DNA of 5,096 bases, taken from contig DMFQ01000316.1 in assembly GCA_003450555.1 (NCBI GenBank), positions 1-5,096 on the forward strand, in the 5' to 3' direction. The notes beneath the pieces were generated by a model. It made no database searches and was not told the origin of the DNA. It saw only the letters and a list, made by a program, of their open reading frames with translations. The translations under genes were made by a program, and so were the position numbers. Position 1 is the stretch's first letter. Each line of letters opens with the position of its first letter. This document shows positions 1 to 5,056 of the stretch, piece after piece. This DNA is from Ktedonobacter sp. Lineage in GTDB: Bacteria > Chloroflexota > Ktedonobacteria > Ktedonobacterales > Ktedonobacteraceae.

Positions 1-270
1 GTATCAATGTGCCAGGTATGTACACGATGGACCCAGCTTTTGATGCACTACATAACGATAGGCCCTAAAAATATCATAGGGCTGAGTTACAACGTTACCT
101 GTGGCGTTGAAGGGTTCCCTACGCTGTACAATAGCCGGGTCTTGCTAAAGGACTCATTTGAGCGTAGGATAGCAATAGGTTTAAGACAATAGGAAATTCC
201 GAAGCTATGGGTCTGGCATGATTGTCGCAAAAACTTGTAGTACATAACGGGCATAGAAGAAAGGTTTTGT
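1..270. other. intergenic region with no supported gene
   Basis: I see no gene here. A 61-codon plus-strand frame (7-192) and a minus-strand frame (87-323) are open, but neither has a ribosome binding site or a recognisable family pattern, and the second overlaps the next gene antisense. The region does contain inverted repeats. GCCCTA (62-67) pairs with TAGGGC (77-82) across a 9-base loop, and CCTACGCT (about 119-126) pairs with AGCGTAGG (about 162-169) across about 35 bases. Neither is followed by a T-tract, so they are not convincing terminators. Confidence 0.5.
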
Positions 271-666
271 ATGCAGCCTGTAGCTTCATTGGCTATCGTC
301 CAGGCCTGGCAGGAGGCTGCCAATAGTCAAAACATCGATCGTCTTCTTGAGCTATCCGATCCAAACATTGAAGTGGTGGGACCACGCGGCTCCGGCTTCG
401 GTTATCAGTTGCTTCGCGATTGGATTGCCCGTGCCGGGTTGACCCTTGAAACGCTACGGAAATTTGTGCATGGAAATACGGTGGTAGTTGAGCAGCATGG
501 CGTATGGCACTCTCTGGACACGAACGAGGTAATCGGCGAAAAGACCTTGGCATCGGCCTTTCAAGTGAATGACCGCCATGTCGTGAAGTTCGCCCGCTAT
601 GATAGCCTTAATGCAGCGCTTGAAGCTGTCGGTCTTGCTCAATCTGATGAGCGAAGTTCACAGTAA
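271..666 (+). CDS. NTF2-like / SnoaL-type (nuclear transport factor 2 fold) protein
   Basis: This encodes a 131-residue cytoplasmic protein with no signal peptide or membrane segment. It has the layout of the NTF2-like superfamily (SnoaL, ketosteroid-isomerase-like). An N-terminal helix with the pattern IVQAWQEAANSQNIDRLLEL is followed by DPNIEVVGPRG, which is the usual 'helix, then D-x-x-(V/I)-x-(V/W)-x-GP' entry into the curved sheet. Later strands are GNTVVVEQHGVW (about residues 68-79), then ASAFQVNDRHVVKFARYDSL (about 90-109). The length matches single-domain members. The ATG at 271 is preceded by AGAAAGG about six bases upstream, which supports this start. Family members range from isomerases and cyclases to non-catalytic binding proteins. 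The sequence does not name a substrate, so function is unassigned. The broken paaK follows 101 bases later, but no functional link is evident. Fold assignment is fairly sure, the specific role unknown. Confidence 0.8.
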   Translation: MQPVASLAIVQAWQEAANSQNIDRLLELSDPNIEVVGPRGSGFGYQLLRDWIARAGLTLETLRKFVHGNTVVVEQHGVWHSLDTNEVIGEKTLASAFQVNDRHVVKFARYDSLNAALEAVGLAQSDERSSQ

Positions 667-720
667 GCGGTGACGACCTCCCGCTCTCCCACTAGCACTC
701 TTCACAGGTAGAAGCCCTTG

Positions 721-737
721 AGCACCAATGTGCTTTT
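721..737 (+). terminator. weak hairpin with short T-run between the NTF2-like gene and paaK
   Basis: AGCAC (721-725) pairs with GTGCT (730-734) across the loop CAAT and runs straight into TTTT. With only five base pairs this is a marginal intrinsic terminator for the NTF2-like gene, 30 bases ahead of the paaK start codon. It may be a chance structure. Confidence 0.25.
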
Positions 738-767
738 CAGATAAATATGTGAGAAAGGGAATATCCT

Positions 768-1229
768 ATGAATCAAGCAGCAACAGGCAGAGAGGGATAC
801 ATGTGGAATCCCCAGGCAGAGACGATGTCACGAGCTGAACTTACTGCGATCCAAACGCAGCGTCTCCAGCATCAGGTGACCCGCGCTTATGAAAGTGTCC
901 CATTTTACAAGCAGGCACTCGCAGAGTGCGGCGTGCATCCGCGAGACATACAATCGCTTGACGATATCGAACGTCTCCCCTTTACCGTAAAAGATGATTT
1001 CCGCGCGACGTACCCCTACGGCCTCTTCGCCGTACCATTGAAAGACGTGGTCCGGCTGCATGCCTCCAGTGGCACGACAGGCAAGGTTGTTGTGAGTGGC
1101 TACACGCGAGCCGACCTGGCGATGTGGGGTGAGGTGATGGCGCGCACCTTCGCCGCTGGCGGCGTAACTGCTGTGGACATCTTCCAGAACTTTTATGGCT
1201 ATGGACTGAGGGCATGCGTCGCGAAATAG
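768..1229 (+). pseudogene. paaK: N-terminal fragment of phenylacetate-CoA ligase
   Basis: This 153-codon piece carries the PaaK N-terminus. WNPQAETMSR (residues 13-22) is the typical opening, YESVPFYKQ (41-49) is the conserved early segment, and LPFTVKDDFRATYPYG (70-85) is the family's entry to the adenylation domain. HASSGTTGK (98-106) is the phosphate-binding loop that contacts ATP. The family pattern ends with YGYGL at residues 143-147. The last six residues (RACVAK) are junction sequence and do not belong to the family. The fragment has the ATP loop but lacks the rest of the adenylation site and the whole C-terminal lid, so no ligase activity is expected from it alone. Confidence 0.85.
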
Positions 1230-1870
1230 AAGAACGCTTCGGCATAGAGGCATTCGATATTTACGGCCTCACCGAAGTGATTGGCCCTGGTGTCTCCGCC
1301 GAGTGCTGGCAGCACAATGGACTTCACGTCAACGAGGATCACTTTTATCCCGAGGTAATTGACCCCGAGACAGGCAAGCGCCTGCCGGATGGCGAGATTG
1401 GCGAATTGGTCTTCACCTGCCTGACTCGTGAAGCCTTGCCCCTGCTGCGCTATCGCACCCGCGACCGTGTTGCCCTCGTACATAAGGCTTGTCCCTGTGG
1501 ACGAACCTCCGTCCGTATGCAGCGTGTGCAGGGCCGCACCGACGATATGCTCATCGTGCGCGGCGTCAATGTCTTCCCTACCCAGATCGAACAGGTCCTG
1601 CTCTCCCATCCAGGTCTGACCAGTAACTATCAGATCATCGTTGATCGGCAGCACGATCAACTGGATGAATTGGAGGTATGGGCAGAGGTGGACGAAGCAC
1701 TCCATCGTCAGGGCGGACAAGCCATCGGTTCGCTACAAACAACCGTGGCCAAAGACCTGCAGCAAGCCCTTGGATTGCACGCCCATGTGCTGCTTGTTGA
1801 TCCGCACCATCTCCCGCGCAGCGAAGGCAAGGTGAAGCGCGTGCTGGACCGACGGCAATTGACAGGCTAG
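1214..1870 (+). pseudogene. paaK: C-terminal fragment of phenylacetate-CoA ligase
   Basis: From the ATG at 1214 this frame gives 218 residues. Family similarity actually begins upstream at 1202 (WTEG), so the ATG is an internal methionine of the original protein. Recognisable PaaK elements are DIYGLTEV (15-22, adenine-binding motif), EDHFYPEV (41-48), GELVFTCLTREALPLLRYRTRD (63-84), the CPCGRTS cysteine-rich turn (93-99), GRTDDMLIVRGVNVFP (107-122, hinge into the C-terminal lid) and PRSEGKVKRV near the end, with the expected catalytic lysine region. The ATG lies four codons ahead of the stop of the N-terminal frame, a 16-base overlap. Coupled translation of this piece is therefore conceivable, but GAGG sits too close to the ATG to be a normal binding site. 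Confidence 0.85.
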
Positions 1871-1886
1871 CAAGTAGGGTAGAAGG

Positions 1887-1988
1887 TTGTTTCCTCACTC
1901 ACCAGTGCTTGAACACTTCCAGGATCGCCGCTTCCTCCACAAGCTTGCGCAAATCGAGGCGAAGTTACAGGGCGAAGAAAAAAGATAA
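1887..1988 (+). other. possible small coding remnant (33 codons)
   Basis: Just downstream of the paaK stop, a plus-strand frame runs from a TTG at 1887 (AGAAGG directly in front) to TAA at 1986-1988. Its second half, HFQDRRFLHKLAQIEAKLQ, looks like an ordinary amphipathic helical protein end rather than random sequence. The frame is bounded upstream by TAG at 1875. I do not recognise a family. The opposite strand also has a 22-codon protein-like frame across the same bases, so the coding direction is uncertain. It may be the 3' scar of a gene deleted from behind paaK, or chance. Confidence 0.25.
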
Positions 1989-2075
1989 CGACACATCGTA
2001 AATGTAACTCAATCACTGGACAAACGTATATGTATATGGTGAGATCGAAAGATACACCATGCAAAAAGCAAATGT

Positions 2076-2108
2076 GTTGTCATAGTAAACATGTCTTGAC
2101 AACGTTTA
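2076..2108. promoter_or_regulatory. nested inverted repeats upstream of the SHOCT gene (candidate operator)
   Basis: GTTGTCA (2076-2082) is inverted as TGACAAC (2097-2103), and TAAAC (2086-2090) is inverted as GTTTA (2104-2108), so the two pairs interleave. TTGACA (2096-2101) is a perfect -35 hexamer, but no -10 box lies at the normal spacing because that position falls on the ribosome binding site. The arrangement sits 24-56 bases ahead of the start codon and could be an operator or leader structure. No regulator is identified. Confidence 0.3.
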
Positions 2109-2131
2109 TAAACAAGAAAGAAGGCACATCC

Positions 2132-2428
2132 ATGTTTTGGGGCTTTCACGGTATAGGGCTTTTACTACCACTGTTGTTCTTTGGCAAGTTCTTTTGGATC
2201 CTGCTCCTGGCTCTGCTGATTTGGGGATTGGTACGCCGGTTCAGTTCGAGAAACAGGCCGATGCCATTTTACGGGCACGCGCCTTTCTACCATCCTGGCG
2301 TACCGCCAACTCAGGCTTCCGCAATGGAGATCCTCCGTCAGCGCTACGCGCGTGGTGAGATCGATGCAGTTACCTTCGATCAGATGCGCGAACGGCTGGA
2401 ATCCTCAAGTGGAGCGAGCCATCAATAG
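2132..2428 (+). CDS. small SHOCT-domain membrane protein
   Basis: This encodes a 98-residue protein. Residues 7-33 form one long hydrophobic segment (GIGLLLPLLFF, then FFWILLLALLIWGLV), followed by the positive stretch RRFSSRNR, which should place the C-terminal part in the cytoplasm. After a proline-rich linker (about 43-60, PMPFYGHAPFYHPGVPP) comes a SHOCT domain (about 64-89). It shows the hallmark pattern AMEILRQRYARGEIDAVTFDQMRERL, in which a short helix, RYARGEI and a second helix are diagnostic. SHOCT domains are short C-terminal helical hairpins of unclear biochemical role, often on small membrane proteins. The frame stays open upstream to an ATG at 2030, but the ATG at 2132 is chosen because AGAAGG ends seven bases before it and the upstream residues are polar and untypical. 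Its neighbours give no role. A hairpin terminator follows 33 bases after the stop. Confidence 0.82.
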   Translation: MFWGFHGIGLLLPLLFFGKFFWILLLALLIWGLVRRFSSRNRPMPFYGHAPFYHPGVPPTQASAMEILRQRYARGEIDAVTFDQMRERLESSSGASHQ

Positions 2429-2461
2429 CAATTCGGATAGCTAAGGCATATATAGTTTAAA

Positions 2462-2506
2462 CAGAACGCCCATGAACAACTCGTTCGTGGGCGTCCTGCT
2501 TTCTTC
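2462..2506 (+). terminator. strong intrinsic terminator, probably bidirectional
   Basis: Bases 2462-2477 pair with 2483-2498 across the loop AACTC. The 16-position stem has one A-C mismatch and one G-U pair. On the plus strand it is followed by CTTTCTTC, and on the minus strand by TTTAAAC. It lies between the convergent SHOCT gene (stop at 2428) and the minus-strand AadA-like gene (stop at 2532), so it probably ends transcription from both sides. Confidence 0.75.
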
Positions 2507-2531
2507 GAACGTCTGTACTGAGAATATGAAG

Positions 2532-2879
2532 CTAGGAAACACCAGTATCCTTCTCACACTGGCTGAGCACAAAGTGAACAAACCGCAGTGTTTCCTGGAG
2601 CGTTGCATTACCATCTACTTGCTCATCGCGCCACGCTTCACGCCATATAAGAGCACGTTGAATCAACGAAGACCACTCAGGCAATTCCTTTTCGGCCCAT
2701 AATGCTGCTTCCTTCTTTGAAACGAACTCCTCATAGTTGACCGTATAGAGTGCCCTACACATCGTTAAGATCACGTATGCTTGATAATTCCGTGGACTCA
2801 TAACCTCGGTATGCTTTATCCACTCGCGCCATTCCTTCATTAGCCCTTGAAAAGCTTGCATCAAGATCTTCTTTATCAC
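2532..2879 (-). pseudogene. C-terminal (AadA_C / DUF4111) domain of an aminoglycoside adenylyltransferase-like nucleotidyltransferase, 5'-truncated
   Basis: The 115-residue product matches the all-helical C-terminal domain of AadA-type nucleotidyltransferases (DUF4111). It shows NYQAYVILTMCRALYTV (31-47), corresponding to the family pattern 'NxVLTLxRxxYT', then SKKEAALWAEKELPEW (54-69), SSLIQRALIWREAW (70-83), and LRFVHFVLSQC (98-108) near the end. Full proteins are about 260 residues. The N-terminal catalytic domain, with its GS-x(n)-D-x-D metal motif, is absent here. In-frame sequence upstream reaches a TAG at 2919-2921 without it, and the other minus-strand frames do not supply it. Known family members adenylate streptomycin or spectinomycin, or are uncharacterised. 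Without the catalytic half, no transferase activity is expected. The start used is GTG at 2879, with ATG codons at 2861 and 2840 as alternatives, and none has a strong binding site. It is most likely a decayed gene, less likely a stand-alone domain protein. Confidence 0.7.
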
Positions 2880-2895
2880 TACTCTCGCAAGAAAT

Positions 2896-2925
2896 GTTAT
2901 AATGACTGTGAAAACATTCTATAAA
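2896..2925 (-). promoter_or_regulatory. possible promoter for the truncated AadA-like gene
   Basis: On the minus strand TTTATA (2920-2925, 4 of 6 to the -35 consensus) is followed after 18 bases by TATAAC (2896-2901, 5 of 6 to the -10 consensus), 17 bases ahead of the GTG at 2879. The region is AT-rich, so a chance match is quite possible. If the upstream half of the gene was lost, this would be an accidental promoter rather than the original one. Confidence 0.25.
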
Positions 2926-3078
2926 TGTAAAGCCACAACAGGTACGAAGACTATGACGATAAAGGTCTAAATTCATGTCCACGCGTAGCCCCTGTTAACT
3001 TGCTAATACGGCATTTCTAAGGCTCGCTGAGCCTCACTTCCTCCGGTCGGTTCATCCTGCTGGCGCTTTTTGTGTTGC

Positions 3079-3169
3079 CCGCGCTCCTCCATATCTTCTT
3101 CTCAGAAACCCGCCCATTGCACTCCTGGTGATTTTTCACCGCGCTTCCACACATCTTCAACTCAGAGAG
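3079..3169 (+). repeat. two degenerate 31-bp direct repeats, 60 bp apart
   Basis: The copy at 3079-3109 and the copy at 3139-3169 agree at about 23 of 31 positions. They share CCGCGCT at the start, ATCTTC in the middle and CTCAGA near the end. Between them, GGTGA (3127-3131) and TCACC (3136-3140) form a small hairpin around TTTT. The second copy abuts the ribosome binding site of the MFS gene, so the repeat may be an old tandem duplication of leader DNA or a pair of protein-binding sites. Confidence 0.4.
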
Positions 3170-3182
3170 GAAGAACTAATTC

Positions 3183-4379
3183 ATGGCACACTTATTCGCC
3201 GCGTTACGCCTCCATCAAGCGTTCATTTTTCGCTGGACGCTTTTAAGCATGCCCCTGTTGGACGAACTCATAACAGGATTTCCCATTGTGGGTCTACCGC
3301 TGCTGCGTGACCAGGTAGGCTTGAGCTATGAGCAGGTAGGACTGCTCTTCAGCGCGGGCGCTCTGTCGGGCATGATCATCGAACCAGGTATCAACATCCT
3401 CAGCGATCGAACTTCGAAGCGCTGCTGGATTATTGGAGGACTACTCTTATTAGCAGTTGGATTTGCCCTTGCTGGGAGTACCACCAACTTTGTCGTCTTG
3501 CTGCTGGCTTTCGCGCTGACATCGCCAGCAGGCTGCGCGGGTGTTGGGCTATCGGAAGCAACGCTTATCGATGCCTCGCCGCAGGATAGTATGCAGACAA
3601 TGGCACGCTGGACGTTAATGAGTAGTGTGGGTGATTTACTCTCTCCACTGACCGTTGCTGTCATCATAGCTCTGCCACTCGTCTTTCCCCCGTGGACAAC
3701 GCTTTGCTGGCTGGGTGCTGCATTATGGCTAGGGGCGGCGCTGTTTGTGTGGCCACAACGCTTCCCATCAAGAGTCATCAGTCATCATGTAGCTGATACT
3801 CCTGCAGTGAGCGTTTGGGTGGGATTGCGTGAGGCGCTGGGCAATCCTCTCCTCTTGCGCTGGGCAGTGCTCTCGATCATTCCGTCAATGATGGACGAGG
3901 TCTTTCTAGGCTTTACCGCTCTCTACTTGCGCGATGTATTGCATGTCAGCCAGCCGGTGATCAGCCTCATCATCGCCGTCCAGATGCTCGGCTCGCTTTT
4001 GAGTCTCTTATTGCTTGGTTCGTTGCTAAAGCGCTTCTCTCCCCAAAGGCTTCTCCTATGGCTAGCATTATTGGCACTGCTTGGCGTAGTCAGTTTTCTG
4101 AGTGTCCGCTCAGTCTGGTTTGCTATGCTTGCCCTTTTTGTCATCAGCCTGGGGGCCGCGGGATGGTATCCGATTGCCAAAGCAACAGCCTATGCTCAGC
4201 TGCCGGACCGTTCAGGCACAGTACGCGCGGTAATCAATCTTGGCGCGCCATTCGAGATGGCGCTACCAGGTATCGTGGGCTTCATCGCGGGACGCTTTGG
4301 CGTGCTAGCAGGCGTAGGACTGTTGGGGTCGGCACCTCTATTGATTTTGTTGCTGGTACCGAAGAAAAGTAAATCATAA
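3183..4379 (+). CDS. major facilitator superfamily (MFS) transporter
   Basis: This encodes a 398-residue polytopic inner-membrane permease, the normal MFS length, with about 11-12 hydrophobic segments. The first half runs from about residue 18 to 190. A polar loop with PQRFPSRVISHHVADTP (191-207) is the central cytoplasmic link, and the second half runs from about 222 to 392. After the second segment, NILSDRTSKRCWIIGG (71-86) is a version of the MFS loop motif G-x(3)-D-R-x-x-(R/K)-R, although the usual leading glycine is replaced. Segment one carries an acidic pair, D27-E28, and segment seven carries D238-E239, both likely buried. The C-terminus PKKSKS is positive, as expected for a cytoplasmic end. 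AGAGAGGAAG lies nine bases before the ATG at 3183, so this start is preferred over the internal ATG at 3249. Substrate cannot be read from the sequence. Drug or metabolite efflux is a common role for such permeases but is not shown here. It stands alone, with a repeat-bearing leader upstream and a terminator downstream. Confidence 0.9.
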   Translation: MAHLFAALRLHQAFIFRWTLLSMPLLDELITGFPIVGLPLLRDQVGLSYEQVGLLFSAGALSGMIIEPGINILSDRTSKRCWIIGGLLLLAVGFALAGSTTNFVVLLLAFALTSPAGCAGVGLSEATLIDASPQDSMQTMARWTLMSSVGDLLSPLTVAVIIALPLVFPPWTTLCWLGAALWLGAALFVWPQRFPSRVISHHVADTPAVSVWVGLREALGNPLLLRWAVLSIIPSMMDEVFLGFTALYLRDVLHVSQPVISLIIAVQMLGSLLSLLLLGSLLKRFSPQRLLLWLALLALLGVVSFLSVRSVWFAMLALFVISLGAAGWYPIAKATAYAQLPDRSGTVRAVINLGAPFEMALPGIVGFIAGRFGVLAGVGLLGSAPLLILLLVPKKSKS

Positions 4380-4390
4380 TCGAAACTGAA

Positions 4391-4426
4391 CAAAAAAGGG
4401 GTGAGCATTCAATAACTCTCACCCCT
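4391..4426 (-). terminator. intrinsic terminator of hicBA, possibly also used by the MFS gene
   Basis: AGGGGTGAG (4397-4405) pairs perfectly with CTCACCCCT (4418-4426) across a 12-base loop. Read on the minus strand, the stem is followed directly by TTTTTT (4392-4397), a classic intrinsic terminator four bases after the hicA stop. On the plus strand the stem follows the MFS stop by 17 bases but has only CTTCT after it, so termination in that direction would be weaker. Confidence 0.8.
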
Positions 4427-4429
4427 CTT

Positions 4430-4660
4430 CTAGAGATTTTCCATAAATTCTTCAGACGTGACTCCGGATTGGCGTAATATGCTACGTAATGTACCAATTG
4501 CTAATTCACGATGTAAAGGTACTACACAACCAGTTTCCCCTGCCGAAGTGCTTTTTTTAAGCGTCACATGACTTCCGCGCTGTCTAATCCGTACAAAACC
4601 TAGACGTTCTAATGAACGGATCGCCTCCTCTCCAGAAACTTTAGGCAATTTAGGCGGCAT
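4430..4660 (-). CDS. hicA: HicA family toxin (mRNA interferase)
   Basis: This is the toxin of a type II HicBA module. HicA proteins are small double-stranded-RNA-binding-fold ribonucleases that cleave mRNA when not bound by HicB. The 76-residue product has the full family pattern. LPKVSGEEAIRSLERLGF (5-22) is the first helix. RQRGSHVTL (26-34) follows, with the catalytic histidine at residue 31 in the GSH motif. VPLHRELAIGTLRSILRQSGVTSEEF (47-72) gives the last strand and helices. All key residues are present, so it should be active. A TTG at 4672 in frame would add four residues, but the ATG at 4660 is preferred because GAGG lies six bases upstream and the protein then opens with the usual MPPKLP. 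It overlaps the 3' end of hicB by 11 bases, which suggests coupled translation. A strong terminator follows at once. Confidence 0.93.
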   Translation of the reverse strand: MPPKLPKVSGEEAIRSLERLGFVRIRQRGSHVTLKKSTSAGETGCVVPLHRELAIGTLRSILRQSGVTSEEFMENL

Positions 4661-4862
4661 ATGTTGCCTCAAAGGTGGTTACTAATGGCCGACTGATGTC
4701 AGGTAGAGGAAAATCTTCCAGGTAAAGTTCAGTCGCTTCCTTCAGGTTAGCTATAGCTTCTTCAATAGTGTGGCCTTGACTAACAGTACCAACCTCTGGA
4801 CATTCAGCAACATATAAGTCATCCTCTTTATGGATTACAGCAGTAAAAGTTCGAACATTCAT
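4650..4862 (-). CDS. hicB: HicB family antitoxin (short form)
   Basis: This is the antitoxin that binds and blocks HicA. The 70-residue product shows the HicB partial RNase H-like fold. FTAVIHKEDDLYVAECPEVG (6-25) contains the hallmark 'D-x-x-Y-x-A-x-x-P-(E/D)' strand pair. TVSQGHTIEEAIANLKEATELYLED (26-50) is the conserved turn and helix. The protein ends soon after, at residue 70, so it has no C-terminal helix-turn-helix or ribbon-helix-helix domain of the kind longer HicB proteins use to bind their operator. It is the short HicB type. Its start at 4862 is set by a strong AGGAGG six bases upstream. hicB precedes hicA, and their ends overlap by 11 bases. The antitoxin-first order is one of the two layouts known for hic modules. 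Sequence here is visibly more AT-rich than the MFS gene, in keeping with a mobile toxin-antitoxin pair. Confidence 0.92.
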   Translation of the reverse strand: MNVRTFTAVIHKEDDLYVAECPEVGTVSQGHTIEEAIANLKEATELYLEDFPLPDISRPLVTTFEATYAA

Positions 4863-4891
4863 AGTTCGCCTCCTGTGGTTACTTATCCTAT

Positions 4892-4920
4892 AGTATACCC
4901 AATTTCATGCTAAATATAGC
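4892..4920 (-). promoter_or_regulatory. probable hicBA promoter
   Basis: On the minus strand TATACT (4892-4897) is a 5-of-6 match to the -10 consensus, 29 bases ahead of the hicB start. With a 17-base spacer the -35 position is GCTATA (4915-4920), a poor match, so the promoter would be weak or would depend on an activator. The -35 position lies inside the ATGCTA repeat cluster, a layout that would allow repression. Confidence 0.45.
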
Positions 4921-4933
4921 ATATTTATAGCAT
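4907..4933. repeat. three ATGCTA/TAGCAT elements in the hicBA promoter (candidate operator)
   Basis: ATGCTA (4907-4912), TAGCAT (4917-4922) and TAGCAT (4928-4933) are separated by AATA and ATTTA. The first two form a perfect 6-bp inverted repeat around a 4-base centre. The third repeats the second 11 bases further on, about one helical turn. Spacing of this kind suits a dimeric DNA-binding protein occupying the same face of the helix. The cluster covers the predicted -35 position of hicBA. Confidence 0.5.
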
Positions 4934-5020
4934 CTTCATAAGCCATTCCCAATTTACATAGAACTTTTATTGATCTACCTAACAATTCCTACCGTACATT
5001 TCCATAAGCAACATACGTCA

Positions 5021-5039
5021 TGCTGTGAACCAGACAGCA
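5021..5039 (+). other. small hairpin in the leader of the last gene
   Basis: TGCTGT (5021-5026) pairs with ACAGCA (5034-5039) across GAACCAG, just ahead of the AAGGAG ribosome binding site. It could influence translation of the gene that starts at 5057. A six-pair stem can easily arise by chance. Confidence 0.2.
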
Positions 5040-5056
5040 CCTAAGGAGTCAGAAAT

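Larger units (their letters stand above)
768..1870 (+). pseudogene. paaK: phenylacetate-CoA ligase, disrupted by an internal out-of-frame deletion
   Basis: Intact PaaK activates phenylacetate (or a related aryl acid) to its CoA thioester with ATP and CoA in the cytoplasm, the first step of phenylacetate breakdown. It belongs to the ANL adenylate-forming superfamily and is usually about 430-445 residues. Here the N-terminal third and C-terminal half lie in two different frames. The first frame runs through the conserved YGYGL (ending 1208), then leaves the family pattern and stops at 1229. The second frame matches the family from WTEG (codons 1202-1213), although its first ATG is at 1214. From memory of E. 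coli PaaK, about 75-77 residues normally separate these two points, so about 230 bp is missing. That stretch includes the glycine-rich segment, the central PSY motif and the GAEP motif. An active ligase cannot be expected. The start at 768 has AGAAAGGGA about seven bases upstream. The ATG at 801 gives MWNP, close to the usual family N-terminus, and has GAGAGGGA upstream, so it could be the original start. Confidence 0.88.
2880..3182. other. intergenic region between divergent genes
   Basis: No gene is supported in these 303 bases. They contain the weak minus-strand promoter above, a small hairpin AGGCTC/GAGCCT (about 3020-3034), and a 36-codon plus-strand frame without an ATG (3021-3131). The translation of that frame includes the hydrophobic run FILLALFVLPALLHIFF, which may be a scrap of a membrane protein or chance. 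They also hold the 60-bp-spaced degenerate repeat described separately. Confidence 0.5.

Noticed and set aside
7..192. 61-codon plus-strand frame at the window start
   Set aside because: It has no ribosome binding site, no recognisable family and an odd composition rich in rare transitions; it is likely a chance open frame.
222..250. TTGTCG, 17 bases, TAACGG as a promoter for the NTF2-like gene
   Set aside because: The -10 position matches the consensus at only two of six bases, so it was not reported as a promoter.
1202..1229. Programmed frameshift joining the two paaK frames
   Set aside because: A frameshift alone cannot explain the absence of about 75 conserved residues; no slippery heptamer is visible.
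1199..1720. 173-codon minus-strand frame opposite the paaK C-terminal fragment
   Set aside because: It is antisense to a clearly recognisable PaaK sequence, has no family pattern of its own, and is explained as a shadow frame.
2472..2702. 76-codon plus-strand frame overlapping the terminator and the AadA-like gene
   Set aside because: It begins inside the terminator stem and runs antisense to a recognisable domain, with no family pattern.
3326..3778. 150-codon minus-strand frame opposite the MFS gene
   Set aside because: It is rich in serine, alanine and proline, as expected from the complement of hydrophobic codons; the MFS reading is convincing.
4907..4933. CRISPR-like repeat array at the ATGCTA elements
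   Set aside because: Units are 6 bp with 4-5 bp gaps, far too short for CRISPR repeats and spacers.
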